A stretch of DNA of 64,000 nucleotides from Aliivibrio fischeri (GCA_038993745.2 CP160630.1:1116001-1180000); one strand, 5' to 3'. Counted from the first letter of the stretch, positions 8,479 to 18,846 are shown. The notes: a model not told the origin generated them from the letters alone. Made by a program: numbers and translations.

Positions 8479-9263
8479 TTAATACGACACGGTTTTCATA
8501 TATTGTTTGGGGGTAATACCAAACTGCTGATGAAAACGTTGACTAAAACGTGTTTCAGATTGATATCCACACTGTAATGCTAGATCTAATTGGCTCTGCT
8601 TTCTCTCTTGCATTAAAGATAGAGCATGACTCATTCTTACGTTCGCTAATACCGTTCTAAAATTGGTTCCATCTTGATTCAATCGACGGATCAACGTAGC
8701 TCGACTCATAGAGAAAGCATGTGATACTTCATCTAACTGATAATTTTCTGCAGGATCTTTGAAAAATAAGCACTCAGTTTATTTTGCAAAGAATCATGGG
8801 ACTCTGAGAATAAAACATGCAATGCACCAACTTCTACTAGCTGCTGATAAAAGGCAAATAAATGATGTTTTTGCACATTAGAGCTTAAATTCTGAGAACT
8901 CATCTCGATTAGCAAAGAAAAACCATACGCTAATGTTGAAGAAACCTTAATAGCGTTAAGATGTTCATGTCTACGTCGATTCTCTTTACTCTCCGCGATC
9001 ATTTCAGGCGTTGGCGGAAACAAAAAACAGATCTGAACCGAGTAAAAATGATCTTTTGCTGGTTTATTAATAAAACTCAGATCTTGGTTAGCCGCGGTTA
9101 GTAACCATAATTGAGCATCAATATCGTAATTTTCAGTACCTTGAATTACTCTTTTTATACCAGATTTTACCCAAATAATACTTGGAGCATAAATATGAAC
9201 ATTACGTAAATGTTGATCATTAACGCCTGAATAAGTTTGTACCTTAAGCAGTGTGTCACTCAT
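8479..9263 (-). pseudogene. AraC-family regulator split by a one-base deletion
   Basis: The N-terminal 176 residues (effector domain) read in one frame and stop at 8733. The C-terminal tandem helix-turn-helix of the AraC type (MSRATLIRRLN, then LALQCGYQSETRFSQRFHQQFGITPKQY) reads in another. The frame changes at a run of five T on the coding strand (A at 8762-8766); six T would give AYFFKDPAENYQLDEVSHAF and restore a 261-residue AraC regulator. No other lesion is seen. The regulated target is unknown. The PEBP gene next to it on the same strand is transcribed towards this gene. It is probably an intact gene with a base missing in the source sequence. Confidence 0.85.
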
Positions 9264-9286
9264 GTTATGCTCCTAGTTCTTATCAA

Positions 9287-9805
9287 TTAACGCACATACG
9301 TTGCTGTTAATACCGCTTTGTCTAACGCCATGCTATTTAAAGTATAACCAACTACTGCTGGTGAAATGTCTGCTGGTAAATCGATTTTCTCTTGTGGTAA
9401 TGCCCACACTGTATATTGGTATCTGTGCATGCCATCACCTTCTGGAGGACAAGCACCACCGTAACTCATCGTACCGAAGTCATTCTTAGTTTGTAATGTA
9501 TTTTTCATTGGTGAACCTTGCTCAATGCTGTGTACATTTGCAGGAATATTTAGTGCTAACCAATGCCACCAGCCACTGCCTGTAGGAGCATCTGGATCAA
9601 ATACCGTAATGGCAAAACTTTTTGTTCCTTTTGGCGCATCTTTCCAACTTAATTGTGGAGAGATATTATCACCAGTACAGCCCATACCTGAGAAGGTAAA
9701 CTTGCTATTCATCAATTGACCTTCGTGTATATCTGTACTTGATACTTCAAAAGCTTGGCTAGAGAATGATGCAAGAGTAAGTAACACTAATAATGCTTTG
9801 TTCAT
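9287..9805 (-). CDS. Secreted PEBP/YbhB-YbcL family protein
   Basis: A phosphatidylethanolamine-binding-like protein (YbhB/YbcL, Raf kinase inhibitor-like family) of 172 residues with an N-terminal Sec signal (MNKALLVLLTLASFSSQAF), hence periplasmic like E. coli YbcL. The ligand-pocket motif DPDAPTGSGWWHW and the GGACPPEGDGMHRY segment are typical. I chose the ATG at 9805, which has an AAGGA site, over an upstream GTG at 9820 that overlaps that site. The biochemical role of bacterial members is not settled. It is followed 23 bases later by the AraC-type gene. Confidence 0.88.
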   Translation of the reverse strand: MNKALLVLLTLASFSSQAFEVSSTDIHEGQLMNSKFTFSGMGCTGDNISPQLSWKDAPKGTKSFAITVFDPDAPTGSGWWHWLALNIPANVHSIEQGSPMKNTLQTKNDFGTMSYGGACPPEGDGMHRYQYTVWALPQEKIDLPADISPAVVGYTLNSMALDKAVLTATYVR

Positions 9806-9942
9806 AATAATTTCCTTCACTGTTTATAGGGTGTTCTAATTAAGTACAGGAGCATTATTACGAATAAAACAAACCAAAAGACAACATAAAGTATCAAATG
9901 ACAATTAAATTAAACCTATTTTGATACTTTTAGCAAAAAATA

Positions 9943-10398
9943 TTAATTACGAAGTTCTAAGGTATACATCATAGTAGACGCCATTTCATCACCACCTTCT
10001 GGAGGCGCAACTACCCCAAACTTTGTATTTTCAAAGAAAAGATAAAAAGTGGTATCTGCAGTTAATCCATTTCCAAGTGGTAACCAACCTGATTGATGCT
10101 TTCCTGAAAGAGGAGGAAATGCAAACTCAAAATTCAACAACGCATTTTCAAAATCACCGTTTTGAGTTTCATCTTGCCAGTCTTGATAAGAGGCTTGATC
10201 AATAATATAAGATTCAGACAACACATGATTAATGTCTTGTACTGAAATATTCACTTCTTGATTTGGTTTTAGTGTAAATTCTACAACTTTGTAATCATTA
10301 GGGGAGATTAAAATTGAATCTATGTTATTTTCATCTTCTGTATCGCACCCAACCAACAGTCCTATAAGTGCAATAGGTAACACTTTCTTTATATTCAT
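9943..10398 (-). CDS. Putative lipoprotein, unknown function
   Basis: I do not recognise the family. The 151-residue protein starts MNIKKVLPIALIGLLVGC, a lipoprotein signal peptide with a clear lipobox (LVGC), so the mature protein should be a lipid-anchored envelope protein. The mature part is acidic with no visible catalytic motif. The frame is open from 10416, but the ATG at 10398 gives the proper signal peptide. It is a single gene, divergent from the ygbA-like gene. Confidence 0.7.
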   Translation of the reverse strand: MNIKKVLPIALIGLLVGCDTEDENNIDSILISPNDYKVVEFTLKPNQEVNISVQDINHVLSESYIIDQASYQDWQDETQNGDFENALLNFEFAFPPLSGKHQSGWLPLGNGLTADTTFYLFFENTKFGVVAPPEGGDEMASTMMYTLELRN

Positions 10399-10632
10399 AA
10401 AATCAATCCAATGCATAAAAATAAGTTATATTAAGTATGGTATGTTTTTTCATAAAAAAAAACCACTTAGGACTAACTAAATGGCTTTTGGCGCATACAC
10501 TTTAGGAGCAATATGCTTTGGGGATACGGTTATACTAGGCTAAAAAGAGCACATGAAAAAGTGAACACTTCACCCAGTATCTTTTCCCCTTTATACTAAG
10601 AACAATAATAGTTTTTTACGCATAGGCACAAC

Positions 10633-11022
10633 ATGAAAAGCAGTGATATTTTACTTGGAAAACTCAATACTGAGTTTAAAACTGTATCAGCGATGATAGA
10701 GATTTACTGTAAAAAACACCACAATGCGACTCACCTATGTGAAGAGTGCCAGCAATTGATGGACTATGCAGAAGTACGATTAGATCGTTGTCCCTATGGC
10801 GAGAATAAACCAACCTGCAATACCTGCCCTATTCATTGCTACAAGCCCGAACCAAAAGAACAAATGCGTCTTGTTATGCGCTTTTCAGGCCCAAGAATGC
10901 TACTGCATCACCCAATATTGGCGATTCGTCATCTATTATCAGAAAAGAGAACCGTTGCAGATAAACCACAACCTAATGCTTCAAACCGTCATATTCGACT
11001 TAAGAATGGAAATAAAAAATGA
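10633..11022 (+). CDS. ygbA: YgbA-like nitrous oxide-stimulated promoter family protein
   Basis: A small cytoplasmic protein of 129 residues with a cysteine-rich core (YCKKHHN, LCEECQQL, DRCPYGENKPTCNTCPIHCYKP). It matches the family of E. coli YgbA, whose expression is induced by NO through NsrR. The Cys/His spacing suggests a metal or Fe-S site, and a role in recovery from nitrosative stress has been proposed for YgbA. Its stop overlaps the start of a LysR-type gene (ATGA), so the two are co-translated; that pairing is a possible clue to regulation. Confidence 0.82.
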   Translation: MKSSDILLGKLNTEFKTVSAMIEIYCKKHHNATHLCEECQQLMDYAEVRLDRCPYGENKPTCNTCPIHCYKPEPKEQMRLVMRFSGPRMLLHHPILAIRHLLSEKRTVADKPQPNASNRHIRLKNGNKK

Positions 11023-11899
11023 ACTGGACATTAGACCAACTGAATGCTTTTGTAACCTCAGTAAAATGTGGTTCTTTTTCTGCTGCAGCACGTCAAATGG
11101 GGAAGGCGCAGTCACGAATTAGTACCGCAATTTCCAATTTAGAGACAGATCTTGGATTTGAACTGTTTGATCGAAGTGCTCGTTTACCTGTTTTAACTCA
11201 AGATGGCGAAGATATGTTTGTAGAAGCTCAAGCTATTTTAGAGCAATGCGAACGACTACAAGCTCGAGCAGATACTGTTGCAACCGGTGAAGAAATAGCA
11301 CTCACTGTTGCATTAGATGAAGCAGTACCTATTGACGTATTTGAAGATTTCTTTCAAAAAATCTCTGCTAAATTCCCACTATTAAAACTGACAATTATTA
11401 ATGGCTCTCAGGCCGATATTGCACGATGGGTTGATGAAAAAAAAGCAGATCTTGGATTTTTATTTCGAGTTAATGTTCTGTCAGATTCATTAGAATATTT
11501 ATCCTTGGCTTTTTTAATCAGGCATTAATTGTCTCGCCAGAACACCCTTTAGCGCAATTTGAAAAGCCAACGTTGATCCAGCTAAATCAATATCGACAAT
11601 TGGTTATTCGAGATCGTGTAGGCCACTCTCAAGAAAAACCAATTTCGGCCAATCACTGGTATATCGACAGCTATTATTATATTACCGCTCTGGTTATTCG
11701 CAGTGTTGGTTGGGCATTAGTTCCTGAACACATATTAGAATCAGGCTGGTATAAAAACCAAACTCAAAAACTATCTACAGATCATATCCTTGATACATTA
11801 CAAATTGAATGGGGAGTTGTAAAACGTAGAGACAGCGGTATGGGCAATGTTATGGAGTGGATGATAGATGAAATCGAACACACATTTAAAAAACAATAA
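11019..11899 (+). pseudogene. LysR-family regulator split by a one-base deletion
   Basis: The first part (to 11528) has the LysR winged helix-turn-helix (LDQLNAFVTSVKCGSFSAAARQMG) and the start of the effector domain. The rest continues in another frame to 11899. The shift is at a run of six T (11510-11515); seven T would read AFFNQALIVSPEHPLAQFEK and restore a 293-residue LysR regulator. No second lesion is visible. It overlaps the ygbA-like stop and is followed 15 bases later by an SGNH hydrolase gene, so the three probably form one transcript. The target and ligand are unknown. Confidence 0.85.
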
Positions 11900-11914
11900 G
11901 AAGATCATGGAACG

Positions 11915-12745
11915 ATGAAAGCACAACTTAAAACTCATTTATTAAATAACGAAACGGTTGATTTATATGAACTGTTTCATCAATTACAACCTATTTCAAT
12001 TTATGAAATAATTAATCAATTACATCAACTTAAGCATGAATTGGAATTAACCACCAAACTGAGTCCTTTGGTTTCTCAAATTGATGGTCTATTACCAAGA
12101 TTAAACGCTATTGATAATCCAAAAGATCAAATTGAGTGGTTATGTACAGAAATTGATATTGCACAGCGAGGGCATAGTATGAGCCGGTATATTCATTTGG
12201 TTGATTCTCATAGTACTTTTACCCCTAAAGCTGATCTTGTTCTTTTTGGTGATTCAATTACCGAATGGGGACCATGGCAAGATGTATTAACTCATATTCC
12301 TCATGTAAATCGTGGCATTGCGGGGGACACCACTTTTGGCATGTTGCGAAGAATTGAAACGACTCTAGCAGTACAACCAAAACTCATTACGATCATGGCT
12401 GGTATTAATGATTTGAGCCAAGGTTTTTCTGTTGATTCTGTCTTTGATAATTACACAAAAATCTTAGCTTATTGGCAACAAAACAATTGTGAAATCCTAG
12501 TTCAAAGTACATTATTTTGTGGTCAAAAACTGGTTCACCTTAATACTCAAGTTGCAGAGTTAAACGGTCGTTTAGTTGCCTACTGTCAGCAGCATCAAAT
12601 CAATTATCTAGATGTAAATGCCGTTCTTTGTCCAAATCAATTCTTATCAAATGAATTTACATGTGACGACTTACATTTAAACGCCCGAGCCTATTCAACT
12701 TGGATTAACTTACTCCAACCTAAAATAGAAACGTTATTACCATAA
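11915..12745 (+). CDS. SGNH/GDSL-type hydrolase
   Basis: A 276-residue protein with an N-terminal helical extension of about 90 residues and then an SGNH esterase/lipase domain. The four family blocks are visible: FGDSITEW (nucleophile Ser), NRGIAGDTT (Gly), AGINDLSQG (Asn) and DDLHLNARAY (Asp/His). It has no signal peptide and is probably cytoplasmic. It resembles platelet-activating-factor acetylhydrolase-like members, which deacetylate small esters; the actual substrate is unknown. It lies last in a row with ygbA and a LysR gene and ends in a bidirectional terminator. Confidence 0.85.
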   Translation: MKAQLKTHLLNNETVDLYELFHQLQPISIYEIINQLHQLKHELELTTKLSPLVSQIDGLLPRLNAIDNPKDQIEWLCTEIDIAQRGHSMSRYIHLVDSHSTFTPKADLVLFGDSITEWGPWQDVLTHIPHVNRGIAGDTTFGMLRRIETTLAVQPKLITIMAGINDLSQGFSVDSVFDNYTKILAYWQQNNCEILVQSTLFCGQKLVHLNTQVAELNGRLVAYCQQHQINYLDVNAVLCPNQFLSNEFTCDDLHLNARAYSTWINLLQPKIETLLP

Positions 12746-12749
12746 ATAA

Positions 12750-12782
12750 AAACGGCTCATCTACTGAATGAGCCGTTTATTT
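12750..12782. terminator. Bidirectional terminator
   Basis: AAACGGCTCAT (12750-12760) pairs with ATGAGCCGTTT (12768-12778) with a T run on one side and an A run on the other. It lies between the convergent SGNH hydrolase and HAD phosphatase genes. Confidence 0.88.
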
Positions 12783-12800
12783 AAATAAGACTTGAAAATC

Positions 12801-13454
12801 TTAGCGAGCTTTTAGTTCAGCTAAAACTTCAACCATAGAAGGTAAAATACGATGACCAAGTTCAATAACATCTTGGCTTGGTTGTACTAAATCAGGGATT
12901 TGGTAAGTGATCATTGTTGCGGCAACCGCAGCACGAGTTCCATTATTAGAATCTTCAAATGCTAAGCACGTTTCAGGAGCAATACCTAAACGTTCCGCTG
13001 CTAAAAAATAAATTTCTGGATGTGGCTTACTGTTCTCAACCTCACATCCCGTAGCAAGTACATCAAAATAACCATCAAGACCCGCTAATGCTAATTTCTT
13101 AATAGCGATATCATTTTGAGTTGATGTAGCAACAGCCATTGGGATCTTATTGGCTTTTAACCACTCTAACAGCTCAATAACGCCTTCTTTAACAGGAATA
13201 GCTTGATTCTGAACTATAGAAAAATAACGGATACGCCACGCTTTATTTAAAGCAGAGTAATCGATATCAGGACCATAACCTGCACGGAAAAGCTCTTCAA
13301 TACGTTTAGCGTTACAGCCAATCCCCGACAGATAAACATCTTCAAGAAATGGAACATTCTCTGCTTCACATGCTTGTTGAAACACGGACATACACACTCT
13401 TTCTGTATCGAGAAGTAGTCCATCCATATCGAAAATTGCAGCTTTAAATGTCAT
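12801..13454 (-). CDS. HAD-superfamily phosphatase, beta-phosphoglucomutase-like
   Basis: A 217-residue HAD hydrolase of subfamily IA. Motif I is FDMDGLLLDTE, with the catalytic Asp pair, motif II is AVATSTQ, motif III includes the Lys in SKPHPEIY, and motif IV is FEDSNNG. A helical cap domain lies at about residues 15-85. The DTE ending of motif I is common in beta-phosphoglucomutases and sugar phosphatases such as YniC/HxpB. The substrate is probably a small sugar phosphate. It is a single gene with its own terminator. Confidence 0.87.
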   Translation of the reverse strand: MTFKAAIFDMDGLLLDTERVCMSVFQQACEAENVPFLEDVYLSGIGCNAKRIEELFRAGYGPDIDYSALNKAWRIRYFSIVQNQAIPVKEGVIELLEWLKANKIPMAVATSTQNDIAIKKLALAGLDGYFDVLATGCEVENSKPHPEIYFLAAERLGIAPETCLAFEDSNNGTRAAVAATMITYQIPDLVQPSQDVIELGHRILPSMVEVLAELKAR

Positions 13455-13606
13455 GAGAAACCTTACTGTATGAATAGCAAAAAAACGTTACGTATACCTA
13501 TAACTCACTATACGTGGAGAATTGTCATAGTAAGCCAAAATGAGAGATGAAAAAAGTGAACTCTTAATTTAAAAGCACTTCCTCTTTAATTTCATACAAC
13601 GATAAA

Positions 13607-14221
13607 CTAACTATAAAAAACCACTCGCATCGCTAATAAAATCAATACGACACCAGATAACCAGTCTATCCATTTCGCTTTACTACGGAGTTTATCCACA
13701 ATTCTAGGGGCAGATAATAAACAACTAATAATCGTATACCACAAGCCATCAACAACAATAGGTGTGATAACAATAATGGCTTTATCTAAAGGTTCATTAC
13801 CTACTGCGACAAATTGACTAAACAAAGCTAAAAAGAACAACGCAATTTTAGGGTTTAGAAGTGAGATAAGTAGCCCTTCTTTTGCTGACTCAACAATCGT
13901 AACTTGTTGTCCAGATTCAAGCTTTGCTGCAATTCCGCCAGTGGAACGCAAGGCACCGAGACCTAAATAAGCCAAATAAGCAGCACCTAAATAACTGATC
14001 CCTTTAAATAGCACGGGTGACTGTTGTAACACTACCGCTAAGCCAATCACAGTAATAAAAGCATAAAACCCAATACCAATTGAATGAGCCCAAGCGGCTG
14101 CTATACCATTAATTCGCTTACCTGATAAGGTATGTTTCGCTACTGTCGCTAAACTTGGTCCTGGAGACATTGCTCCCAACAATGAAACCAAAAATAATGA
14201 AATCCAAATAGTTAATGTCAT
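13607..14221 (-). CDS. LysE/RhtB-family amino acid exporter
   Basis: A 204-residue inner-membrane protein with about six predicted helices, matching the LysE/RhtB translocator family. The signature GAMSPGPSLATVAKHTLSGKR near residue 16 is characteristic. Members export amino acids such as homoserine, threonine, leucine or lysine by proton antiport; the substrate here is not predictable. It is a single gene divergent from a small outer-membrane protein gene. Confidence 0.88.
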   Translation of the reverse strand: MTLTIWISLFLVSLLGAMSPGPSLATVAKHTLSGKRINGIAAAWAHSIGIGFYAFITVIGLAVVLQQSPVLFKGISYLGAAYLAYLGLGALRSTGGIAAKLESGQQVTIVESAKEGLLISLLNPKIALFFLALFSQFVAVGNEPLDKAIIVITPIVVDGLWYTIISCLLSAPRIVDKLRSKAKWIDWLSGVVLILLAMRVVFYS

Positions 14222-14298
14222 TTCGCTTTTAATTCCTCTTTACAACATTGTCTCATTCACAATAAAATCGCACATTCGGTTAAATAGACGAGTTTATA

Positions 14299-14823
14299 AT
14301 GAAAAGGTTACTACCACTTTTGTTGCTAGGGGCAACTGCATCAGCGCAAGCAACAGACACTTTACACCAAATCTATATTCAGCCAAGTCTTGCAAACCTA
14401 AAAATTGATGGCTCCCATGGTAGCGCTTTAATGACTCAAGTGGGTTATAACTATCATTTCGCACCCATGATTGCGATGGATCTAAGCTATTACATGACAG
14501 CATCAATGAATGATATCGCAATGGATAATGATAAAGCATCGGCTACGGGTGCGACTATTGCAGCAAAAATGTATTTCCCAATGTCTTATTATGGCTCTTT
14601 CTATGGGAAATTCGGTTTAAACCGTACCAATGTTGAATATCAATATAAAGAAGGTAATCAAACATTAAAACAAGAAGCGGTATCAACTAAACCTTATGTT
14701 GCAGTAGGTACAGTAATGAAGCTGTTCCCTTCTGTTACCTTCAACGTTGAATATCAATATATGCCATTAGCTTCTGATGATTACATCTCATCTATTGGTG
14801 CTGGTGTGAACTTTATGTTCTAG
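14299..14823 (+). CDS. Small outer-membrane beta-barrel protein
   Basis: A 174-residue protein with a Sec signal (MKRLLPLLLLGATASAQA) and alternating hydrophobic strands ending in a C-terminal Phe (GAGVNFMF), the usual signal for BAM assembly. The size and pattern suggest an eight-stranded barrel of the OmpA-like/porin-family type common in Vibrio. The specific function is unknown. It stands alone, divergent from the LysE gene and convergent with fruA across a strong terminator. Confidence 0.8.
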   Translation: MKRLLPLLLLGATASAQATDTLHQIYIQPSLANLKIDGSHGSALMTQVGYNYHFAPMIAMDLSYYMTASMNDIAMDNDKASATGATIAAKMYFPMSYYGSFYGKFGLNRTNVEYQYKEGNQTLKQEAVSTKPYVAVGTVMKLFPSVTFNVEYQYMPLASDDYISSIGAGVNFMF

Positions 14824-14838
14824 CTTTTAAAAAGCATA

Positions 14839-14877
14839 AAAAAGGGCGCTTCCAATCACCTTGGAAGCGCCCTTTTT
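14839..14877. terminator. Strong bidirectional terminator
   Basis: A perfect 17-base inverted repeat (14839-14855 with 14861-14877, core GGGCGCTTCCAA) with a 5-base loop and A/T runs at both ends. It separates the outer-membrane protein gene from the convergent fru operon and should stop both. Confidence 0.93.
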
Positions 14878-14898
14878 ATATCAATATAGCTTCATTTA

Positions 14899-16630
14899 TT
14901 AAGCCGCTGCAACTTCTTTCGCATCCGCTTTATTTTTCAAGAAAGCGTAAGTGAAGCCTGTTACTGCTGTACCCGCTGCAATGGCTACCAAATACATAAA
15001 TACTGGCGTGATTGCGTTTGGAATAAGTAGAACAAATAGACCACCGTGTGGAGCAAGTAGTTGAGCGCCAAACAACATAGACAGACCACCAGTTAATGCA
15101 CCACCCGCCATACAGCTTGGGATAACGCGCATTGGATCTTTCGCTGCAAATGGAATCGCACCTTCAGAGATAAAGCATAAACCAAGCACAAATGATGCTT
15201 TACCTGCTTCACGCTCACCCGCTTCAAACTTGTTCTTAGCAAGGAATGTCGCTAAACCCATACCTAACGCAGGAACCATACCTGCTGCCATGATAGCCGC
15301 CATTGGACCGTACGTTTGTGAAGCTAGAAGACCTACACCAAATGTATATGCAGCTTTGTTTACTGGACCACCTAAGTCGAAACACATCATACAACCAAGA
15401 ATCACACCCAGTAATACAGCGTTAGTTGAGCCCATGTTGTTTAGGAATTCTGTTAACGCCGACATGATGCCAGATACAGGACCACCGACGATATAAATCA
15501 TCACCAGACCAGTAAATAAACTCGCCACAAATGGAATGATTAAGATTGGTTTTAGCGCTTCCATTGATTGAGGAAGAGATACTTTATCCGCAATGAATTT
15601 AGCTGAGTAACCAGCAATGAAACCGGCAGCAATACCACCAAGGAAACCGGCACCTGTTGAGCTAGCCAACATACCACCGATTAGACCCGGAGCTAAACCA
15701 GGACGATCAGCAATCGAGAACGCGATGAAACCAGCAAGAACAGGGATCATTAACGCAAATGCAGCGCCACCACCAATATCCATTAAGGTTGCAGCAATAG
15801 TGCCAGGCTCTTTAAATGCTTCGATACCAAATACAAAAGATAATGCAATCAACAAACCACCCGCGATAACAACAGGAAGCATGTGTGATACCCTGTCATT
15901 AGGTGTTTGTACATGCCTTTTTTCTCTTCAGTTTGAGAAGATTGTGTATTACCAGACGCTTGGAAAACCGTCGCATCAGCGAAGGCTTTATTCATCTCTT
16001 GTTCTGTTTTCTTTAATGCTAAACCTGTGCTTGTTTTATATAGACGTTTACCATTAAAACGCTCAAGAGGAACTTCAATATCAGCAGCGATGATAACCAG
16101 ATCCGCTTCTGCGATTTCTTGATCCGTTAATTGGTTTTTCGCCCCACAGAACCACGAGTTTCTACTTTAATAATGTGACCTTGGCGTTTACCTTCTTCTT
16201 CTAGCGCTTCAGCAGCCATGAAGGTATGTGCAACACCCGTTGGACACGCTGTGATCGCTACAATTTTTTTAGCGCCCGTATCTTCAGCAACCACTGTTGA
16301 TGTCACTTCAGAAGCGGTTAATTCTTTTGCGCTGTTCGCTGCGTTTTCTAACCACGCTTGCGTATCTGTCGTACATTCCGAAATAGTGCCTGTATATACT
16401 TTTTTACCCACAAAGCGAGCGGTATCTACCTCTGTATTTGCAGCGATGATAATAGCATCTGCGCCATCAATCACTTCTTGGCTTAATACATCAACAGGTA
16501 ACACGCTTGATTGGCATTCAATCGACGCAGTCCAATTTAATTTTTTTGCAGCTTGTTCTAATAAACCCGCTGCAATAATGCTGTTTGCTACACCACTTGG
16601 GCATGCTGTTACGATAGCTATGTTTTTCAT
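14899..16630 (-). pseudogene. fruA: Fructose PTS EIIBC, two one-base deletions
   Basis: This membrane permease imports fructose and phosphorylates it to fructose-1-phosphate. Tandem IIB domains come first ([10 protein letters not shown] near residue 10, then [11 protein letters not shown] with the phosphorylated Cys), followed by a IIC domain from about residue 250. The frame is lost at four G (C at 16142-16145; five needed, giving [14 protein letters not shown]) and again at three G (C at 15891-15893; four needed, giving LMTGVSHMLPVVIAGG). Correcting both gives 577 residues, the family length. The segment between the breaks reads openly with normal fruA sequence. Both lesions look like missing bases rather than decay, because fruB and fruK are intact. 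Confidence 0.9.
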
Positions 16631-16692
16631 ATTTTGTCCTTAATCTATCACTAAGCGTTATTACACGTTGCTAGAAATAGGGTTGTGTAGGG

Positions 16693-17640
16693 TTACTTGT
16701 TGTTGTAATTCTTGTACATTTTAATATCTGGAACACCAACGCCGACCTGCGATACAGCTAAAGCAGAAAGAGCGGTAGCAAAAGATAAGATTTGTGAACG
16801 ATCCCAATCTTGCTGCATATGACCCCAGCAAAGACCTGCAACTAACGTATCACCTGCACCAACCGTGCTGACTACGTTCATTTTAGGTGGTTGAGAATAC
16901 ATCCATTCAGCTTGCTTTTGATTATTTTGACCAAGCCACATCACCCCTTTTGAACCTAACGATACGACGATATTTTCAATGCCTTTTTCAGCAAGATCTT
17001 CAGCCGCTTGTTGACATGATTCTGGTGTATTTAATTCACGGCCTACAAATTCCGACAGCTCTTCATCATTTGGTTTAATTAACCAAGGGTGTGCATCTAA
17101 ACCTGCAGCTAATGCAGCACGACTACTATCAAATAACACTTTCTTGCCCATTTGATGCAGTTTTTCAATCCACTCTGCGCACTGCTCTGGAGAAATACCT
17201 TTTGGCAAGCTGCCCGCTAAAACAAAAAAATCATGATCTTTTGCTAATTCAAATAGGCGAACTTCAAACTCAGCAATCGCCTGTTGCGATACCTCAACAC
17301 CCGGGAAGTTAATGTCACTCACTCGCCCATCTGATTCAACTAACTTCACATTGATGCGAGTTGCACCATCAACACGAATAAATTCATCTTTAGCCTTCAT
17401 CTCTTCAAATAATTGACAGAAAAGCTCTTCATTATCACGGCCTAAAAACCCAGTAACCGTCACTTCTGCGCCTAAATCAGACAACACTTTAGCAACGTTA
17501 ACGCCTTTGCCTGCGGCATGAAGTGAGCCTTTACTTACTAAGCTCACAGAGCCAACCGATAACGCATCTAAACTACCAGTTAAATCTAAAGCAGGGTTCA
17601 GAGTGATAGTAACGACTTTGCTTTTTAAATGAGTACTCAT
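16693..17640 (-). CDS. fruK: 1-phosphofructokinase
   Basis: FruK phosphorylates fructose-1-phosphate, the product of the FruA/FruB PTS, to fructose-1,6-bisphosphate for glycolysis. The 315-residue PfkB-family protein shows the substrate-binding start VVTITLNPALDLTG, the GKGVNVAKVLSDLG block and the C-terminal active-site signature STVGAGDTLVAG with the catalytic Asp. The ATG at 17640 is 3 bases after the fruB stop; a TTG one codon upstream is less likely. It is the middle gene of the fruBKA operon under Cra control. Confidence 0.96.
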   Translation of the reverse strand: MSTHLKSKVVTITLNPALDLTGSLDALSVGSVSLVSKGSLHAAGKGVNVAKVLSDLGAEVTVTGFLGRDNEELFCQLFEEMKAKDEFIRVDGATRINVKLVESDGRVSDINFPGVEVSQQAIAEFEVRLFELAKDHDFFVLAGSLPKGISPEQCAEWIEKLHQMGKKVLFDSSRAALAAGLDAHPWLIKPNDEELSEFVGRELNTPESCQQAAEDLAEKGIENIVVSLGSKGVMWLGQNNQKQAEWMYSQPPKMNVVSTVGAGDTLVAGLCWGHMQQDWDRSQILSFATALSALAVSQVGVGVPDIKMYKNYNNK

Positions 17641-17643
17641 CAA

Positions 17644-18780
17644 TTAACCCTCGCCTAAACCAGAAGCAATCGCAGCACCAATACCAGCAAGCGCTTCTTT
17701 TGCATCAGCACCATCTGCGGTAAATTGCAGTTCATGACCGTGTTTAACACCAAGCGCTATCACTTTCATTAAGCTTTTCGCATTCACGGCTTTGCCATCA
17801 CCATTTACGTTTAATACGGTGATTTTTGATTCGTACTTTTTCGCTTCAGCAACAAGCATTGCACCCGGGCGAGCGTGTAAACCGTGCGCATTTTTAATTT
17901 TAAAGATTGCAGTGTTATCCGCATCAGCACTTACTGTTGTTTCTTCAGTAGAAGTAGAGAACATCGCAAGTAACTGTTCAGAAGTTGCAGATAGAATCGA
18001 CTCTTGTTGTTGCTCAGCAACCGCCTTAGTGATCGTCGTTAAAAACGCTTGGTGAGAAGCATTACAAGAAGCAATCGCTATCAAACCTTTAACAGGCAAG
18101 CCATTAAACTCGCAACCATTTGCAGTGGTTACAATAGACATACCAGAACGTTTAACGCCTTTGTCCGTACTTACCAACCATAAACCTTTACCTAAATGAG
18201 TCGGCTCTTTAGTGACCAGTTCAGCAACAAATGCGCTCTCTGCGTTACCGCTATTTTTTAATAAACCGCCAGCAACCGCACTCATTTGGATCATGTCACT
18301 TGCAGGGAAAAGTAATTGAATAAGTGACGCATCAAAATCCGCTTCAAACTGAACTTCGCCATTTAATAATGCAATAATGTCAGCTTCGGTTTGTGCTTGT
18401 TTTAGCTTCTCTTCTACACCATCGGCTGACAGCACTTTCGTTAATTGCTTCAGAATACCTAAGTGCTCATCTGATTTAGCCGCAATACCGATTGCCACAT
18501 AAACCACATTATCATCACCCCAATTTACACCTTGTGGAAAATGATGAATGGCTACACCTGTTTGATTAACCAATTCGCGGGTATCAACCGTGCCATGTGG
18601 AATAGCAATACCATTGCCTAAAAATGTTGAGTTTTGTTGTTCACGATTAAGCATTCCATCAACATAATTTTCTGCAACTAATCCTTTGGTTGCTAGCTGT
18701 TTTGCAATCGCTTTTATTGCTGTTGTTTTATCCGCTGCTGACTGCTGCAGCGTAATGTTATTCTTTGTTAATGTCAGCAT
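17644..18780 (-). CDS. fruB: Fructose PTS diphosphoryl transfer protein (IIA-HPr)
   Basis: FruB passes phosphate from enzyme I to FruA. It has a IIA domain (residues about 1-145, active His in IPHGTVDTRE), a middle linker domain and a C-terminal FPr/HPr-like domain (about 290-378, active His in NAHGLHARPGA). The length of 378 residues fits the E. coli protein. The frame is open from 18810, but the ATG at 18780 starts the IIA domain correctly. It is the first gene of fruBKA, downstream of Cra operators. Confidence 0.95.
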   Translation of the reverse strand: MLTLTKNNITLQQSAADKTTAIKAIAKQLATKGLVAENYVDGMLNREQQNSTFLGNGIAIPHGTVDTRELVNQTGVAIHHFPQGVNWGDDNVVYVAIGIAAKSDEHLGILKQLTKVLSADGVEEKLKQAQTEADIIALLNGEVQFEADFDASLIQLLFPASDMIQMSAVAGGLLKNSGNAESAFVAELVTKEPTHLGKGLWLVSTDKGVKRSGMSIVTTANGCEFNGLPVKGLIAIASCNASHQAFLTTITKAVAEQQQESILSATSEQLLAMFSTSTEETTVSADADNTAIFKIKNAHGLHARPGAMLVAEAKKYESKITVLNVNGDGKAVNAKSLMKVIALGVKHGHELQFTADGADAKEALAGIGAAIASGLGEG

Positions 18781-18846
18781 GGGTCTTAGCCTCTCGCTAT
18801 CTATGTTCACTGATAATCAATCGTATTTATTGCCTAGCCAAACAAA

